Source: DATLFA01 sp039934635
Lineage (GTDB): Bacteria > Actinomycetota > Acidimicrobiia > Acidimicrobiales > WLNW01
Direction of reading: 5' to 3'
DNA length: 64,000 nt
Assembly: GCA_039934635.1 (NCBI GenBank)
Contig: JBDTLT010000001.1
Location: forward strand, 62,001-126,000
The notes beneath the pieces were generated by a model. The model saw only the letters and a list, made by a program, of their open reading frames with translations, was not told the DNA's origin and searched no databases. Of this stretch, positions 17,649-25,858 are shown in pieces. Numbering within the stretch: position 1 is the stretch's first letter; each line of letters begins with the position of its first letter. Position numbers and translations under genes: made by a program.

Positions 17649-18494
17649 ATGCCAATCGATCTCGACAACCTCGACGCCCCCGGTCTCGACATCTGGAGAG
17701 AGGGCGCGGTGCTGTGGATCCGGCTCAATCGGCCCGAGCGACGCAACGCCATCGATATCCACTCCCGTGATGTGCTGCGCACGCTCTTGTGGGATCTCAA
17801 CTCCGACCCGGCGGTGCGCGCGGTCGTGCTCACGGGCACCGGTCGCGACTACTGCACCGGTGCCGATGCGGTCGCAAGCGACCCCGCGGCGACGGGGGCC
17901 GTGCCTCCCGACGAAAAGTCGGGTGCCGCGGCCTGGATGCTCGACTACCGGTTCCCCACGCAGGGCTTCCAGGACATGTTCAAACAACTGTGGGAGATCG
18001 AAAAGCCGGTCATCAGCGCAGTCAACGGCACCGTTGCCGGCATCGGATGGATGTTCGCATTGCTCGCGGATCTCGTCGTCGCCTCCGACTCCGCTCGCTG
18101 GACCCACGTCTTCACGCGACGCGGCATGATGCCGCACGCGGGTGATCCGTACTTCTTGCCGCGCGTCTTGCCGCATCACGTGCTCAACGAGATCGCGTTC
18201 TTGAGCGATCCGGTCACCTCTGAGCAACTGCGCGGCTGGGGCGCCGTCAATCGTGTCGTGCCCGCCGATCAGGTCGAGCAGACCGCGCGAGAGTTGGCCA
18301 ACCGACTCGCGTCGGGGCCGACGCGCAGCCTCGGTCAGGCCAAGCGCCTCTACCGGCGCTCATCGGTCAGTGACATGGCGACGGCGTTCGCGGAAGAGCA
18401 ATCGACCAGCGCGCTGCTGTCGCTGACGCACGATCGCCTCGAAGGCATGCAGGCCTTCATGCAGGGGCGTCCCCCGGAATTCACGGGCCAGTAG
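17649..18494 (+). CDS. Enoyl-CoA hydratase/isomerase-family protein
   Basis: A 281-residue crotonase-fold protein: LNRPERRNAIDIHSRD at the N-terminus, an oxyanion segment GTGRDYCTGAD, and AVNGTVAGIGWMFALLADL. By motif alignment, both glutamates used by classical enoyl-CoA hydratase are absent: Met or Phe stands at the first position (GIGWMFALL), and no Glu is present in the second (TRRGMMPHAG). It may therefore be an isomerase, hydrolase or C-C cleaving member rather than a hydratase. AAGGGA precedes the ATG. Last gene of the Rieske operon; short TTCACGGGC repeats cover its 3' end. Confidence 0.85.
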   Translation: MPIDLDNLDAPGLDIWREGAVLWIRLNRPERRNAIDIHSRDVLRTLLWDLNSDPAVRAVVLTGTGRDYCTGADAVASDPAATGAVPPDEKSGAAAWMLDYRFPTQGFQDMFKQLWEIEKPVISAVNGTVAGIGWMFALLADLVVASDSARWTHVFTRRGMMPHAGDPYFLPRVLPHHVLNEIAFLSDPVTSEQLRGWGAVNRVVPADQVEQTARELANRLASGPTRSLGQAKRLYRRSSVSDMATAFAEEQSTSALLSLTHDRLEGMQAFMQGRPPEFTGQ

Positions 18495-18524
18495 GTTCAC
18501 GGGCCGGTAAGAGCGTTCACGGGC
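18480..18524. repeat. Three copies of TTCACGGGC across a convergent junction
   Basis: Copies at 18480-18489 and 18496-18505 (TTCACGGGCC) and 18516-18524 (TTCACGGGC). They span the stop codons of both convergent genes. Confidence 0.5.
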
Positions 18525-20457
18525 GAACCGCCGCGTCGTACGACGCGATCGCCCGATCGACGGCGGCAGCGCGATCGCTCGGCAACAAGAAACCGCGCGC
18601 GACGAGATCGTCGGCCGCGGCGCCGGCCTTGCGGGTGTAGTCGTCGCGGTCCTCATAACGCTCTTCGATCGACGGGCGCGGATCTCCCGACGCGGCACGC
18701 TCGGCGGCCGTGCGGGCAAACCCGATGCGGCTGCCGACGAACTCGTAGAGCACGTCGGGTAGCCCGGCCACGGGCCGGCGGGGATTCCAACCGGTGTAGG
18801 TCGCGACCGGCGCAGCCAGCTCGGGCACGCGGATGCCCGCGATCTCGTTGCCGTCGTCGTCGATGGCCGAGACCCACGCGGGGAGACGCGCGCCGAGCGT
18901 GAGCGGCCATTGTCCTATGCCCGCGTCGGCCTGCGGACCGAGATCGACGACGTGCTCGGAGTGGATGACTCCGAGATCGGGCAGCTGTATCGCCGGTATC
19001 GTGCGGGCCCACGCGAGCACGTGTTGACGCTCGACGGCGGTCGCGTCGGCGAGCCGGGGCACCTCGCTCGGCGGCGGGTCGACGTCATCGGTGACCCACG
19101 CGTCGAGGTGTTCGAACAGCGCTCGCGTCGGTAGCGCCGCGTCGAGATCGTTGACCGGATTGGCGACCGCCATTGCCGATTTCATCAACGCCGCGGAGCC
19201 GATGTGGTCGATGCCCGCGAGCAGGTAGGCCCGCACTCCTTCGACATCGGCCGCATCGCGCGCGAGGTCGGGATCGATGTGTACGAGGGCCGCGTCACCG
19301 CGCCAGTATTCCCACGCAGTGTTGACGAAGAACGTCTTGGGCGCGGTGCCCAATGCGCGCTGGCGATCGAGTAGGCCGGGACCTGACGCGATCGAAGTGA
19401 ACGGCCCGAGATTGCCGAAGCCGGGCGTCGATGTCACCGAGGGCTGCGCGTAGCGATGGTTGAACTCGCCGGTGCGCGCACCGCCGATGTGGGCGAAAAC
19501 GCCGTCGAACACCTGCCGGCCTGATTCGTCGGTGTTACATCCTTCGAGAAGGAACTGCCGCAACACGCGACCGGATTGTGAGACGCCGAAACCGATCGCG
19601 TGGTCGACGGAGCCGGCGCAGGGGTTGCCGTCTTGCGCCGACGCGGTGCGGAGGTACGACACGAAGTCGCGGATGGCCAACAAGCCGGCACCGGCAACGG
19701 GGCAACGGTTGGTGCGGTAGACGAGCTCGTAAAAGCGGAACGGCTCGAAGCCGCCGTCGAGCCACACGTGCTCGGCGTCGGCGACCACCCGGCCATCGGT
19801 GACACGGGCAAAGCGCCACCGCGCGCGATCGATGACCGTGCGGGTGCCGTCGATCGAGTCCCGCACGGTGAGGACGGCGGTCTCGTCGTCGATGTCGGCG
19901 GTCGGGTAGTTCTCGAAGTTGAACATCAACGAGGAGTCGGACAACGGGTGGTCGGCGAACGGCGCGTCGGAACGCATCTCGACCCGTAGCTGTCCCTCGA
20001 TCGCCTTGCCGTCGCGAGTGGCCTCGGGCGCCGTGAACCCCATGCCACCGACCTCGCGGCGCACGTCCCATTGCCAGCCACACCACGCGATCGTCCATCC
20101 GCGGGTCAGCAAGAATCCGTCTCCCGCGTCGATGTGCGTGAGGTCGCCCCACGCCTGAGTCAGGTTGGCGCTGAACGGCAGGGAACCGGTGAGGCCGCGG
20201 TTGGGCACGACGTAGATCAGCTTGCGCGCCCCCGCCGCGGCAACCGGACGAATGATGCAGAAGTCGGCCTCGGATCGCGCGAGACCATCGGACGATTCGA
20301 CGAGGTCGAGATCGACGATGCGTACGTTGGCCGCAGCACCGGGATCGACGGCGAACCGCGCGATGCCGCGAATGATCTCGTACGACCCGACGTCGCCCCA
20401 CGGGGCTCCGCCCGCATAGGGCTCGCGTGTCTTGACGATCATCTCGGTCAGGCTCAT
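18517..20457 (-). CDS. Alpha/beta hydrolase domain-containing protein (large)
   Basis: A 646-residue protein of the large alpha/beta hydrolase family found in actinobacteria and proteobacteria. The nucleophile elbow reads GFGVSQSGRVLRQFLL (G-x-S-x-x-G type) near residue 305. The IYVVPNRGLTG strand and GFNEDE-like N-terminal beta region of the family are recognisable, and the C-terminal half (LAAPVATYTGWNPRR) matches the same group. No signal peptide is seen, so it is probably cytoplasmic. The reaction is likely hydrolysis of an ester or lactone; the substrate is unknown. The ATG lies 7 nt from a TATTGT box with no Shine-Dalgarno. It is divergent from the CoA transferase at 20533. Confidence 0.75.
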   Translation of the reverse strand: MSLTEMIVKTREPYAGGAPWGDVGSYEIIRGIARFAVDPGAAANVRIVDLDLVESSDGLARSEADFCIIRPVAAAGARKLIYVVPNRGLTGSLPFSANLTQAWGDLTHIDAGDGFLLTRGWTIAWCGWQWDVRREVGGMGFTAPEATRDGKAIEGQLRVEMRSDAPFADHPLSDSSLMFNFENYPTADIDDETAVLTVRDSIDGTRTVIDRARWRFARVTDGRVVADAEHVWLDGGFEPFRFYELVYRTNRCPVAGAGLLAIRDFVSYLRTASAQDGNPCAGSVDHAIGFGVSQSGRVLRQFLLEGCNTDESGRQVFDGVFAHIGGARTGEFNHRYAQPSVTSTPGFGNLGPFTSIASGPGLLDRQRALGTAPKTFFVNTAWEYWRGDAALVHIDPDLARDAADVEGVRAYLLAGIDHIGSAALMKSAMAVANPVNDLDAALPTRALFEHLDAWVTDDVDPPPSEVPRLADATAVERQHVLAWARTIPAIQLPDLGVIHSEHVVDLGPQADAGIGQWPLTLGARLPAWVSAIDDDGNEIAGIRVPELAAPVATYTGWNPRRPVAGLPDVLYEFVGSRIGFARTAAERAASGDPRPSIEERYEDRDDYTRKAGAAADDLVARGFLLPSDRAAAVDRAIASYDAAVRP

Positions 20458-20464
20458 GCGCGAA

Positions 20465-20470
20465 ACAATA
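20465..20470 (-). promoter_or_regulatory. Putative -10 box (TATTGT) of a leaderless transcript
   Basis: Minus-strand TANNNT box 7 nt before the ATG at 20455-20457. Confidence 0.5.
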
Positions 20471-20520
20471 CGCCTCTCGCGCCCTGACGCTTCGAGGTGT
20501 CGACGAGCGCGAGCGACGAG

Positions 20521-20526
20521 TAGACA
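20521..20526 (+). promoter_or_regulatory. Putative -10 box (TAGACA)
   Basis: Same hexamer and spacing as at 21781-21786: 6 nt before a GTG at 20533. This favours the second of two adjacent GTG codons as the start. Confidence 0.4.
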
Positions 20527-20532
20527 GGCGTG

Positions 20533-21741
20533 GTGGACGACACGAACTCTGCGCCCGCACCGCTGGCCGGGCTGCGGGTGCTCGATCTCACGCGAAACCT
20601 CGCGGGTCCGTTTTGCACGATGATCCTCGGCGACCTCGGTGCCGACGTGATCAAGATCGAGCAGCCGGGGTCAGGCGACGACACGCGAGCGTGGACGCCG
20701 CCCGCCTGGCAGGGCGAGAGCGCGACGTACCTGGCGGCCAACAGAAACAAGCGCAGTGTCGTGATCAACCTCGATCAGCCCGAAGGTGTCGCGCTCGTAA
20801 CTGAACTCGCGCGGCGCGCCGACGTGTTGGTCGAGAGCTTCAAACCCGGGTCACTCGACAAACGCGGCCTCGGATACGAGGAGCTACGGGCCCTCAACGA
20901 GCGACTGATCTATTGCTCGGTGTCGGCATTCGGCAATGTCGGTCCACAACGCAACCGTCCCGGATACGACCCGGTTCTGCAAGCGCACACCGGCATCATG
21001 CACATGACCGGCGAGCCCGATCAGCCGGGCGTGCGCCTCGGTATCGGTGCCATGGACATGGGTGCCTCGCTGTGGCTCGTGATCGGTGTGATGTCGGCGC
21101 TGTCCGCGCGAGCACAACACGGTCGCGGCGCGCGCATCGAGACGAGCCTCTACGAAATAGCGACCTGGTGGCTGTCGTATCACATGGCGGGCTACCTGGC
21201 GTCGGGTGTCGACCCGATGCGGGGAGGCAGTCGCACGCCGTTCATCGCGCCGTACGAGACATACCCGACGCGTGACGGCATCATCTTCGTCGCCGGCGCC
21301 AACGACAACTTGTTCCGGTCACTCGTGCAGGCGCTCGGTGTCCCCGAGCTCGCGGGGGATCCGCGCTTTCTGACCAACGCCGACCGGGTCGCCCGTCGTG
21401 ACGAACTTCGCGCGCTGCTCGCACCGCAATTCCTGACTGCGACCGGTGTCGAATGGGAAGCGGTGCTCGATCGCTATTCCGTGCCGTGCAGCCGAGTGCG
21501 CACCATCGCCGATGTGGTCGTCGACGAGCAGATGGCGGCACTCGGCCTGCTCGCCAACGTGCCCCACCCCTTCATCGACAACCTTCGGCTCGTCGATTTG
21601 CCGATGACGCGCGACGGCGTACGCGCCAACGAACTGCACGCCCCACCGTTGCTGGGCGAGCACACCGACGAGGTGCTCGAGGAGTTGGGCATCGACGTGT
21701 CGGCAATCGACGACCTACGGCGTCGAGGCGTCGTCGCGTAG
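20533..21741 (+). CDS. Family III CoA transferase (CaiB/BaiF)
   Basis: About 402 residues, the normal single-domain length. N-terminal LAGLRVLDLTRNLAGPFCTM, GADVIKIEQPGSGDDTR, then ENFKPG-like VESFKPGSLDKRGLGYE. The catalytic Asp motif reads LGIGAMDMGASLWL, so the anhydride-forming Asp is present. It transfers CoA between carboxylic acids or acts as an acyl-CoA racemase relative; the substrate is unknown. GTG at 20533 (or the adjacent 20530) is the start. It stands immediately before an amidohydrolase gene that has its own promoter-like box, so the two may be separately transcribed but functionally linked. Confidence 0.9.
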   Translation: MDDTNSAPAPLAGLRVLDLTRNLAGPFCTMILGDLGADVIKIEQPGSGDDTRAWTPPAWQGESATYLAANRNKRSVVINLDQPEGVALVTELARRADVLVESFKPGSLDKRGLGYEELRALNERLIYCSVSAFGNVGPQRNRPGYDPVLQAHTGIMHMTGEPDQPGVRLGIGAMDMGASLWLVIGVMSALSARAQHGRGARIETSLYEIATWWLSYHMAGYLASGVDPMRGGSRTPFIAPYETYPTRDGIIFVAGANDNLFRSLVQALGVPELAGDPRFLTNADRVARRDELRALLAPQFLTATGVEWEAVLDRYSVPCSRVRTIADVVVDEQMAALGLLANVPHPFIDNLRLVDLPMTRDGVRANELHAPPLLGEHTDEVLEELGIDVSAIDDLRRRGVVA

Positions 21742-21780
21742 CCAGTTGATTGGCGTGCGACGGCACCGCATCAGATCGTG

Positions 21781-21786
21781 TAGACA
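21781..21786 (+). promoter_or_regulatory. Putative -10 box (TAGACA)
   Basis: 6 nt before the ATG at 21793; the same hexamer and spacing as for the upstream CoA transferase. Confidence 0.4.
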
Positions 21787-21792
21787 GCCCGC

Positions 21793-22953
21793 ATGGGACG
21801 GCGCTACTCGGTGATCTCGGCCGACGGCCACATCGAAACCCCACCCGATCGTTGGGTCAAGTATGTGCCCGAGAAGTGGCGTGATCGTGCACCGAGACTG
21901 GTGCCGCTCGTCGAGGGGGGCGAAGGCTGGCTCGTCGAAGGCCAGCCGATGTTGCACAACGGCCCGAACATCACCGGTCGCGGTCCGATCCGCTTTCGCA
22001 ACGCCAGCTATTGGAACACCGACGGCACTCCCGCCGAGGGCGCCGGTGATGCCCAGCAGCGGCTGCGAGAGCAGGACATCGACGGCATCGATGCCGAGGT
22101 GTTGTTCCCTCCGGTGTTCGCGTCACGATTCCTCGAGGGCATCGGTGACCCCGCGGTCTACGCGTCGATGGTGCACGCGTTCAACGTCTACCTCGCCCAG
22201 GACTTCTGTTCGGTTGCCCCTGACCGCCTGATCGGCAACGCGGTGATTCCTGTCTGCGGCGTCGACGCAGCGTTGGCGGAGCTGCGGGCCGTGCACGATC
22301 TCGGGCTGCGCTCGATCAGCTTTTACCAGTTCCCCAACGGCACCGGTCATCCGACGCCGGCCGACGACGAGTTCTGGGCGACCACGCTCGAGCTCGGCAT
22401 GGCGCTGTCACCGCACTTCGGCTTTGGCCAAGTGGCCGCGACGCCCGGTGGTAGCGGTCGCGGCGTCGGCCATCTCGATGCCGCGACGACGCTGTCGTTG
22501 CGAGCCGGCACGCATGCTCCCGTCTATTGCATGGTGCAGCTCATCGCGGCGGGTGTGTTCGACCGGTTCCCCGAGATCCGCTTCTACTTCGCCGAGACCA
22601 ACGCCAGCTGGCTGCCCGGCACGCTCTACTTCCTCGACGACAACTACGACCTCTACCGCGACACATTCGATCTCGAGTTACGCATGAAGCCGAGCGAGTA
22701 CATCCTGCGGCACTGCTACTTCGGTATCGTGCGCGATCCGGTCGCGCTGCGGCTGGGCGACGAGATGCCCTACGCCAATCTCATGTGGGGCAGCGACTTT
22801 CCCCACTCGGTCGGCACGTACCCGCACTCCACCGATCACCTCGACGATGCGTTCGCGCGCATCGACGGTGCCACCCGGCGCCAGATCTTGCTCGAGACTC
22901 CTGCGCAATACTTCGGTCTCGACCTCGATGCCGAGATCACTCCGACCCCTTGA
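21793..22953 (+). CDS. Amidohydrolase-2 family protein
   Basis: A 386-residue TIM-barrel hydrolase/decarboxylase. VISADGHIETPPDRW gives the N-terminal metal strand (D-x-H), LSPHFGFGQ lies mid-barrel, FYFAETNASW is a barrel strand, and MWGSDFPHSVGTYPHS carries the C-terminal catalytic Asp motif. It is of the same family as the proteins at 5247, 35029 and 63265, but only moderately similar in motif detail. An SDR follows 17 nt downstream with a good Shine-Dalgarno, then a second SDR, suggesting a three-gene unit. The substrate is unknown. Confidence 0.85.
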   Translation: MGRRYSVISADGHIETPPDRWVKYVPEKWRDRAPRLVPLVEGGEGWLVEGQPMLHNGPNITGRGPIRFRNASYWNTDGTPAEGAGDAQQRLREQDIDGIDAEVLFPPVFASRFLEGIGDPAVYASMVHAFNVYLAQDFCSVAPDRLIGNAVIPVCGVDAALAELRAVHDLGLRSISFYQFPNGTGHPTPADDEFWATTLELGMALSPHFGFGQVAATPGGSGRGVGHLDAATTLSLRAGTHAPVYCMVQLIAAGVFDRFPEIRFYFAETNASWLPGTLYFLDDNYDLYRDTFDLELRMKPSEYILRHCYFGIVRDPVALRLGDEMPYANLMWGSDFPHSVGTYPHSTDHLDDAFARIDGATRRQILLETPAQYFGLDLDAEITPTP

Positions 22954-22970
22954 ATCTGGAGGACGCACGA

Positions 22971-23735
22971 ATGGGTTTGCTCGACGGAAAGGTGGCGTTG
23001 GTGACGGGCGGGGCCCGTGGGCTCGGTGAAGCGATCGCGCGCCGCATGGTTGCCGAAGGAGCGACGGTGATCGCCGCCGATCGTCGCGTCGAAGACGGCG
23101 CCAAGGTCGCCGATGAAATCGGTGCCAGCTTCCGCGAGCTCGACGTCACCGACGCCAACGCCTGGCAAACGTGCGTCGCCGAGATCGTTGCGCTGCATCA
23201 TCGGCTCGACGTGTTGGTCAACAACGCCGGCATCATCCGGGTCAAGCCGATACGTGAATGCACACCCGAAGAGTTTCGTCAGGTGCTCGACACCAACCTT
23301 GCCGGCACGTTCCTCGGCATCAAGAGCGTCGCGGAGCAGATGATCGCGCAGGGCGGGGGAGCGATCGTCAACATGTCGTCGCCGGGCGGGTTCGAAGGCA
23401 CCTACGGAATGCCGGCCTACACCGCTTCCAAGTGGGGCATCCGGGGTCTCACCAAGACCGCTGCCGTCGAATTGGGGCAATTCGGCATACGGGTCAACGC
23501 AGTGATCCCCGGCCCCATGCCCACTGCGATGACGCGCCGGCCGGGTTGGGTCGATGCCGATTACGAACGGTTCTACGGTGCGAGCGTGCCGCTGGCGCGC
23601 ATGGCTCGGGTCGACGAGGTCGCGAACCTCGCCGTGTGGCTCGCCAGCGACCAGGCGTCGTACTGCACCGGTGGTGACTACGCTGCCGACGGAGGGGTCA
23701 CGGCCGGCAAACCACCGGCCCGTCCAGCGTCATGA
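22971..23735 (+). CDS. Short-chain dehydrogenase/reductase (FabG-like)
   Basis: A 254-residue classical SDR: VTGGARGLGEA, IAADRRVEDG, NNAGIIRV, VNMSSPGG, YTASK, and IPGPMPTAM, ending in CTGGDYAADGG. TGGAGG lies 8 nt before the ATG. The fold resembles 3-alpha/20-beta-hydroxysteroid dehydrogenase-type SDRs, but the family is too broad for a substrate call. Second gene of the unit starting at 21793, and followed by another SDR 12 nt downstream. Confidence 0.9.
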   Translation: MGLLDGKVALVTGGARGLGEAIARRMVAEGATVIAADRRVEDGAKVADEIGASFRELDVTDANAWQTCVAEIVALHHRLDVLVNNAGIIRVKPIRECTPEEFRQVLDTNLAGTFLGIKSVAEQMIAQGGGAIVNMSSPGGFEGTYGMPAYTASKWGIRGLTKTAAVELGQFGIRVNAVIPGPMPTAMTRRPGWVDADYERFYGASVPLARMARVDEVANLAVWLASDQASYCTGGDYAADGGVTAGKPPARPAS

Positions 23736-23747
23736 TCGAGCGGTCCG

Positions 23748-24527
23748 ATGATTGAGCTGAGCGCACCACCCGAACCGCGCGATCTGTTGCGCGGCCGCGT
23801 CGCCGTCGTCACGGCCGCCGCGGGCACGGGCATCGGCTTCGCGACCGCGCGACGACTGGCGCTCGAGGGCGCGTCGGTGATGATCAGCGATCGCCACGAG
23901 GTGCGCTTGGCTGCTTCGCTCGCCGCGCTGCGCGCCGAAGTGACGACACCGGTCATGGCGATGCCCTGCGACGTGACCGACGGCGATCAAATCGAGCGGC
24001 TCTACGACGCCACCGAAGCCGAGCTCGGCCCTATCGATGTCGCGTTCAACAACGCCGGCCTCGGCGGTCGTTCGGCGCTGGTCGACATGACCGATGAGTC
24101 GTGGTTCCACGTCCTCGACGTCACGCTCAACTCGGCATTTCGCTGCACCCGCTCGTTGATGCGCCGGATGATCCCGCGCGGTTCGGGCACCATCATCAAC
24201 ATCGCGTCGGTGACGGCGTGGCGGGCCGAGGCCGAGCAATCGCACTACGGCGCGGCCAAGGCTGCGGTCGCCGCGCTGACGCGGTGCGCCGCGATGGAGG
24301 CCGCACCGTTCGGTATCCGCATCAACGCGGTTGCGCCGACGATCACGCTGCACGAGAACCTCGCCCGCGCCATCGGCCAAGACCTGGTGCAGTGGTGGGG
24401 TGACCGGCAAGCGCAGGGCCGTGTCGCCGAGACCGCGGAGATCGCGGCGGTGATCGCCTGGCTCGCCAGTGACTACGCCTCGTATCTCACCGGCGAAGTC
24501 GTCTCTGTCTCCTCCCAACGCCCCTGA
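23748..24527 (+). CDS. Short-chain dehydrogenase/reductase
   Basis: A 259-residue SDR with a slightly unusual cofactor motif, VTAAAGTGIGFA (Ala-rich in place of the first Gly pair). NNAGLGG, INIASVTA, YGAAK and a less typical VAPTITLHENL loop follow the usual order. The Ala-rich variant is known in SDRs that pair with acyl-CoA dehydrogenase clusters. Third gene of the unit starting at 21793. It ends 5 nt before a large hairpin that separates it from the convergent serine hydrolase gene. Confidence 0.87.
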   Translation: MIELSAPPEPRDLLRGRVAVVTAAAGTGIGFATARRLALEGASVMISDRHEVRLAASLAALRAEVTTPVMAMPCDVTDGDQIERLYDATEAELGPIDVAFNNAGLGGRSALVDMTDESWFHVLDVTLNSAFRCTRSLMRRMIPRGSGTIINIASVTAWRAEAEQSHYGAAKAAVAALTRCAAMEAAPFGIRINAVAPTITLHENLARAIGQDLVQWWGDRQAQGRVAETAEIAAVIAWLASDYASYLTGEVVSVSSQRP

Positions 24528-24532
24528 AATCC

Positions 24533-24587
24533 CCCGTTCTGGCTGTCAAACGTCGCGATATTTGCGACGTTTGACAGCGAGAACGGG
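24533..24587. terminator. Large bidirectional hairpin terminator
   Basis: A 55-nt inverted repeat. CCCGTTCT (24533-24540) and the 15-nt arm 24542-24556 pair with 24564-24578 and AGAACGGG (24580-24587), with a single G-G mismatch and a 7-nt loop GATATTT. It sits between two convergent stops, so it can end transcription from both sides. Confidence 0.75.
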
Positions 24588-24599
24588 AAGGAAGCGGGG

Positions 24600-25757
24600 T
24601 CAGAGGGAGGCGAAGGCGGCGTGGACGAGGGAGACGCTGCGGGTGTCGGGTGGGGCGTCCGGTGACGCGACCCGCATGCGGTTCATGACGTAGGCGACGG
24701 AGAGTCGTGCTTCGGGATCGCACATGGCGACGGATCCGCCGTGGCCGGTGTGGCCGAACGCCCGGGGGTTGGGTCCGTAGATCACGTTCATGATGTTGGG
24801 CATGAAGCCGAGGTTCCACCGAAACGCGATGCCGCCCATTGCGAGGCCGATGAACAGGTCGACGCCTTCGGGCTGCGGCTCGCGCATGCGCTCGATCGAT
24901 TCGGCGCCGACGATGCGCACGCCATCGATCTGCCCCCCGTTGGCGAGTGCGCCATACACGCGCGCAAGTGCTCGCGCCGTGCCGTGACCGTTGGCGGCGG
25001 GGATCTCGGCACTGCGCCAGCGCGCCGAGTTGACCTCGCCGTCGGGCAAACGGGGGTTGTGCATGTGTTGCACAGACGGATGCGCGCCGGCAGGGATCGA
25101 CGGCCGCGCGCCACCCGGGGGGACGATCAAGTCGGCGACGCGATGGTGCTCGGACGCGGGCAGGCCGATGAAGAAGTCGAGACCCAACGGTTCGGCGATC
25201 TCTTGGCGAAAGAAGGTGCCGACCGAGCGGCCGGTGATGCGACGGATCACTTCACCGACGAGGAAGCCGAAGGTGATCGAGTGATAGCCCGACTCGGTGC
25301 CGGGCTCCCACCACGGCTCGCTGCGCGCCAACGCGGCGCACATGCGATCCCAGTCGTAGAGCGCTTCGACCGGCAGCGGCTCTCGTATCGCGCTGAGACC
25401 GGCGCGGTGGCTGAGCAGCCAGCGCACGGGAATGTTCGCTTTGCCGGCCTGTGCGAACTCGGGCCAATAGCGAGCGACCGGCGCGTCGACGTCGAGCTCA
25501 CCGCGTTCGACCAACAAGTGCGCGCTGAGCGCGGTCATCCCCTTGGTCGTCGAGAAGACGTTGACGATGGTGTCCTCTTGCCACGCACCGGGGCGAGCAC
25601 CCTGGATCTCGCCCGCCCACAGGTCGACGACGCTCTCGCCGCGGTGCGTCACCGCGACCGCAGCACCGACATCGCCGTTGTCGGTGAAGTTCCGCACAAA
25701 AGCCTCGCGCACCTTCTCGAAACGCGGATCGCAGGTACCGGCAACATCGACGGGCAT
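24600..25757 (-). CDS. Serine hydrolase, beta-lactamase/EstB-like family
   Basis: A 385-residue class C beta-lactamase-fold protein. The nucleophile motif is NVFSTTKGMTAL (S-x-x-K) near residue 68, followed by LLSHRAGLSAI and a Tyr in ESGYHSITFGF matching the Y-x-N/S position. GHTGHGGSVAMCDPEARL replaces the KTG box with HTG. This combination is typical of carboxylesterases and related hydrolases rather than true beta-lactamases. No signal peptide is seen. The ATG at 25755-25757 has a TACCGT box 6 nt upstream; a longer frame upstream is not supported by any ribosome site. It is divergent from the lactonase gene across a tandem repeat. Confidence 0.85.
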   Translation of the reverse strand: MPVDVAGTCDPRFEKVREAFVRNFTDNGDVGAAVAVTHRGESVVDLWAGEIQGARPGAWQEDTIVNVFSTTKGMTALSAHLLVERGELDVDAPVARYWPEFAQAGKANIPVRWLLSHRAGLSAIREPLPVEALYDWDRMCAALARSEPWWEPGTESGYHSITFGFLVGEVIRRITGRSVGTFFRQEIAEPLGLDFFIGLPASEHHRVADLIVPPGGARPSIPAGAHPSVQHMHNPRLPDGEVNSARWRSAEIPAANGHGTARALARVYGALANGGQIDGVRIVGAESIERMREPQPEGVDLFIGLAMGGIAFRWNLGFMPNIMNVIYGPNPRAFGHTGHGGSVAMCDPEARLSVAYVMNRMRVASPDAPPDTRSVSLVHAAFASL

Positions 25758-25763
25758 CGCGGA

Positions 25764-25769
25764 ACGGTA
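25764..25769 (-). promoter_or_regulatory. Putative -10 box (TACCGT) of a leaderless transcript
   Basis: Minus-strand TANNNT box 6 nt before the ATG at 25755-25757. Confidence 0.5.
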
Positions 25770-25781
25770 TCGCGACTCGCC

Positions 25782-25847
25782 CTCCGCTCTGCCGGGGGCC
25801 GCTCGGGCCACTGCAACTCCGCTCTGCCGGGGGCCGCTCGGGCCACT
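25782..25847. repeat. Exact 31-nt tandem repeat; intergenic element copies 3 and 4
   Basis: Two identical 31-nt units at 25782-25812 and 25817-25847, 35 nt apart. Each contains CTCCGCTCTG, nine bases (CCGGGGGCC), then GCTCGGGCC, the two half-motifs also seen at 585 and 11791. It lies in the divergent promoter region, and the second copy runs into the TAGTTT box at 25847. Confidence 0.7.
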
Positions 25848-25852
25848 AGTTT
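25847..25852 (+). promoter_or_regulatory. Putative -10 box (TAGTTT) of a leaderless transcript
   Basis: TANNNT box 6 nt before the GTG at 25859. Confidence 0.5.
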
Positions 25853-25858
25853 CGCGCC

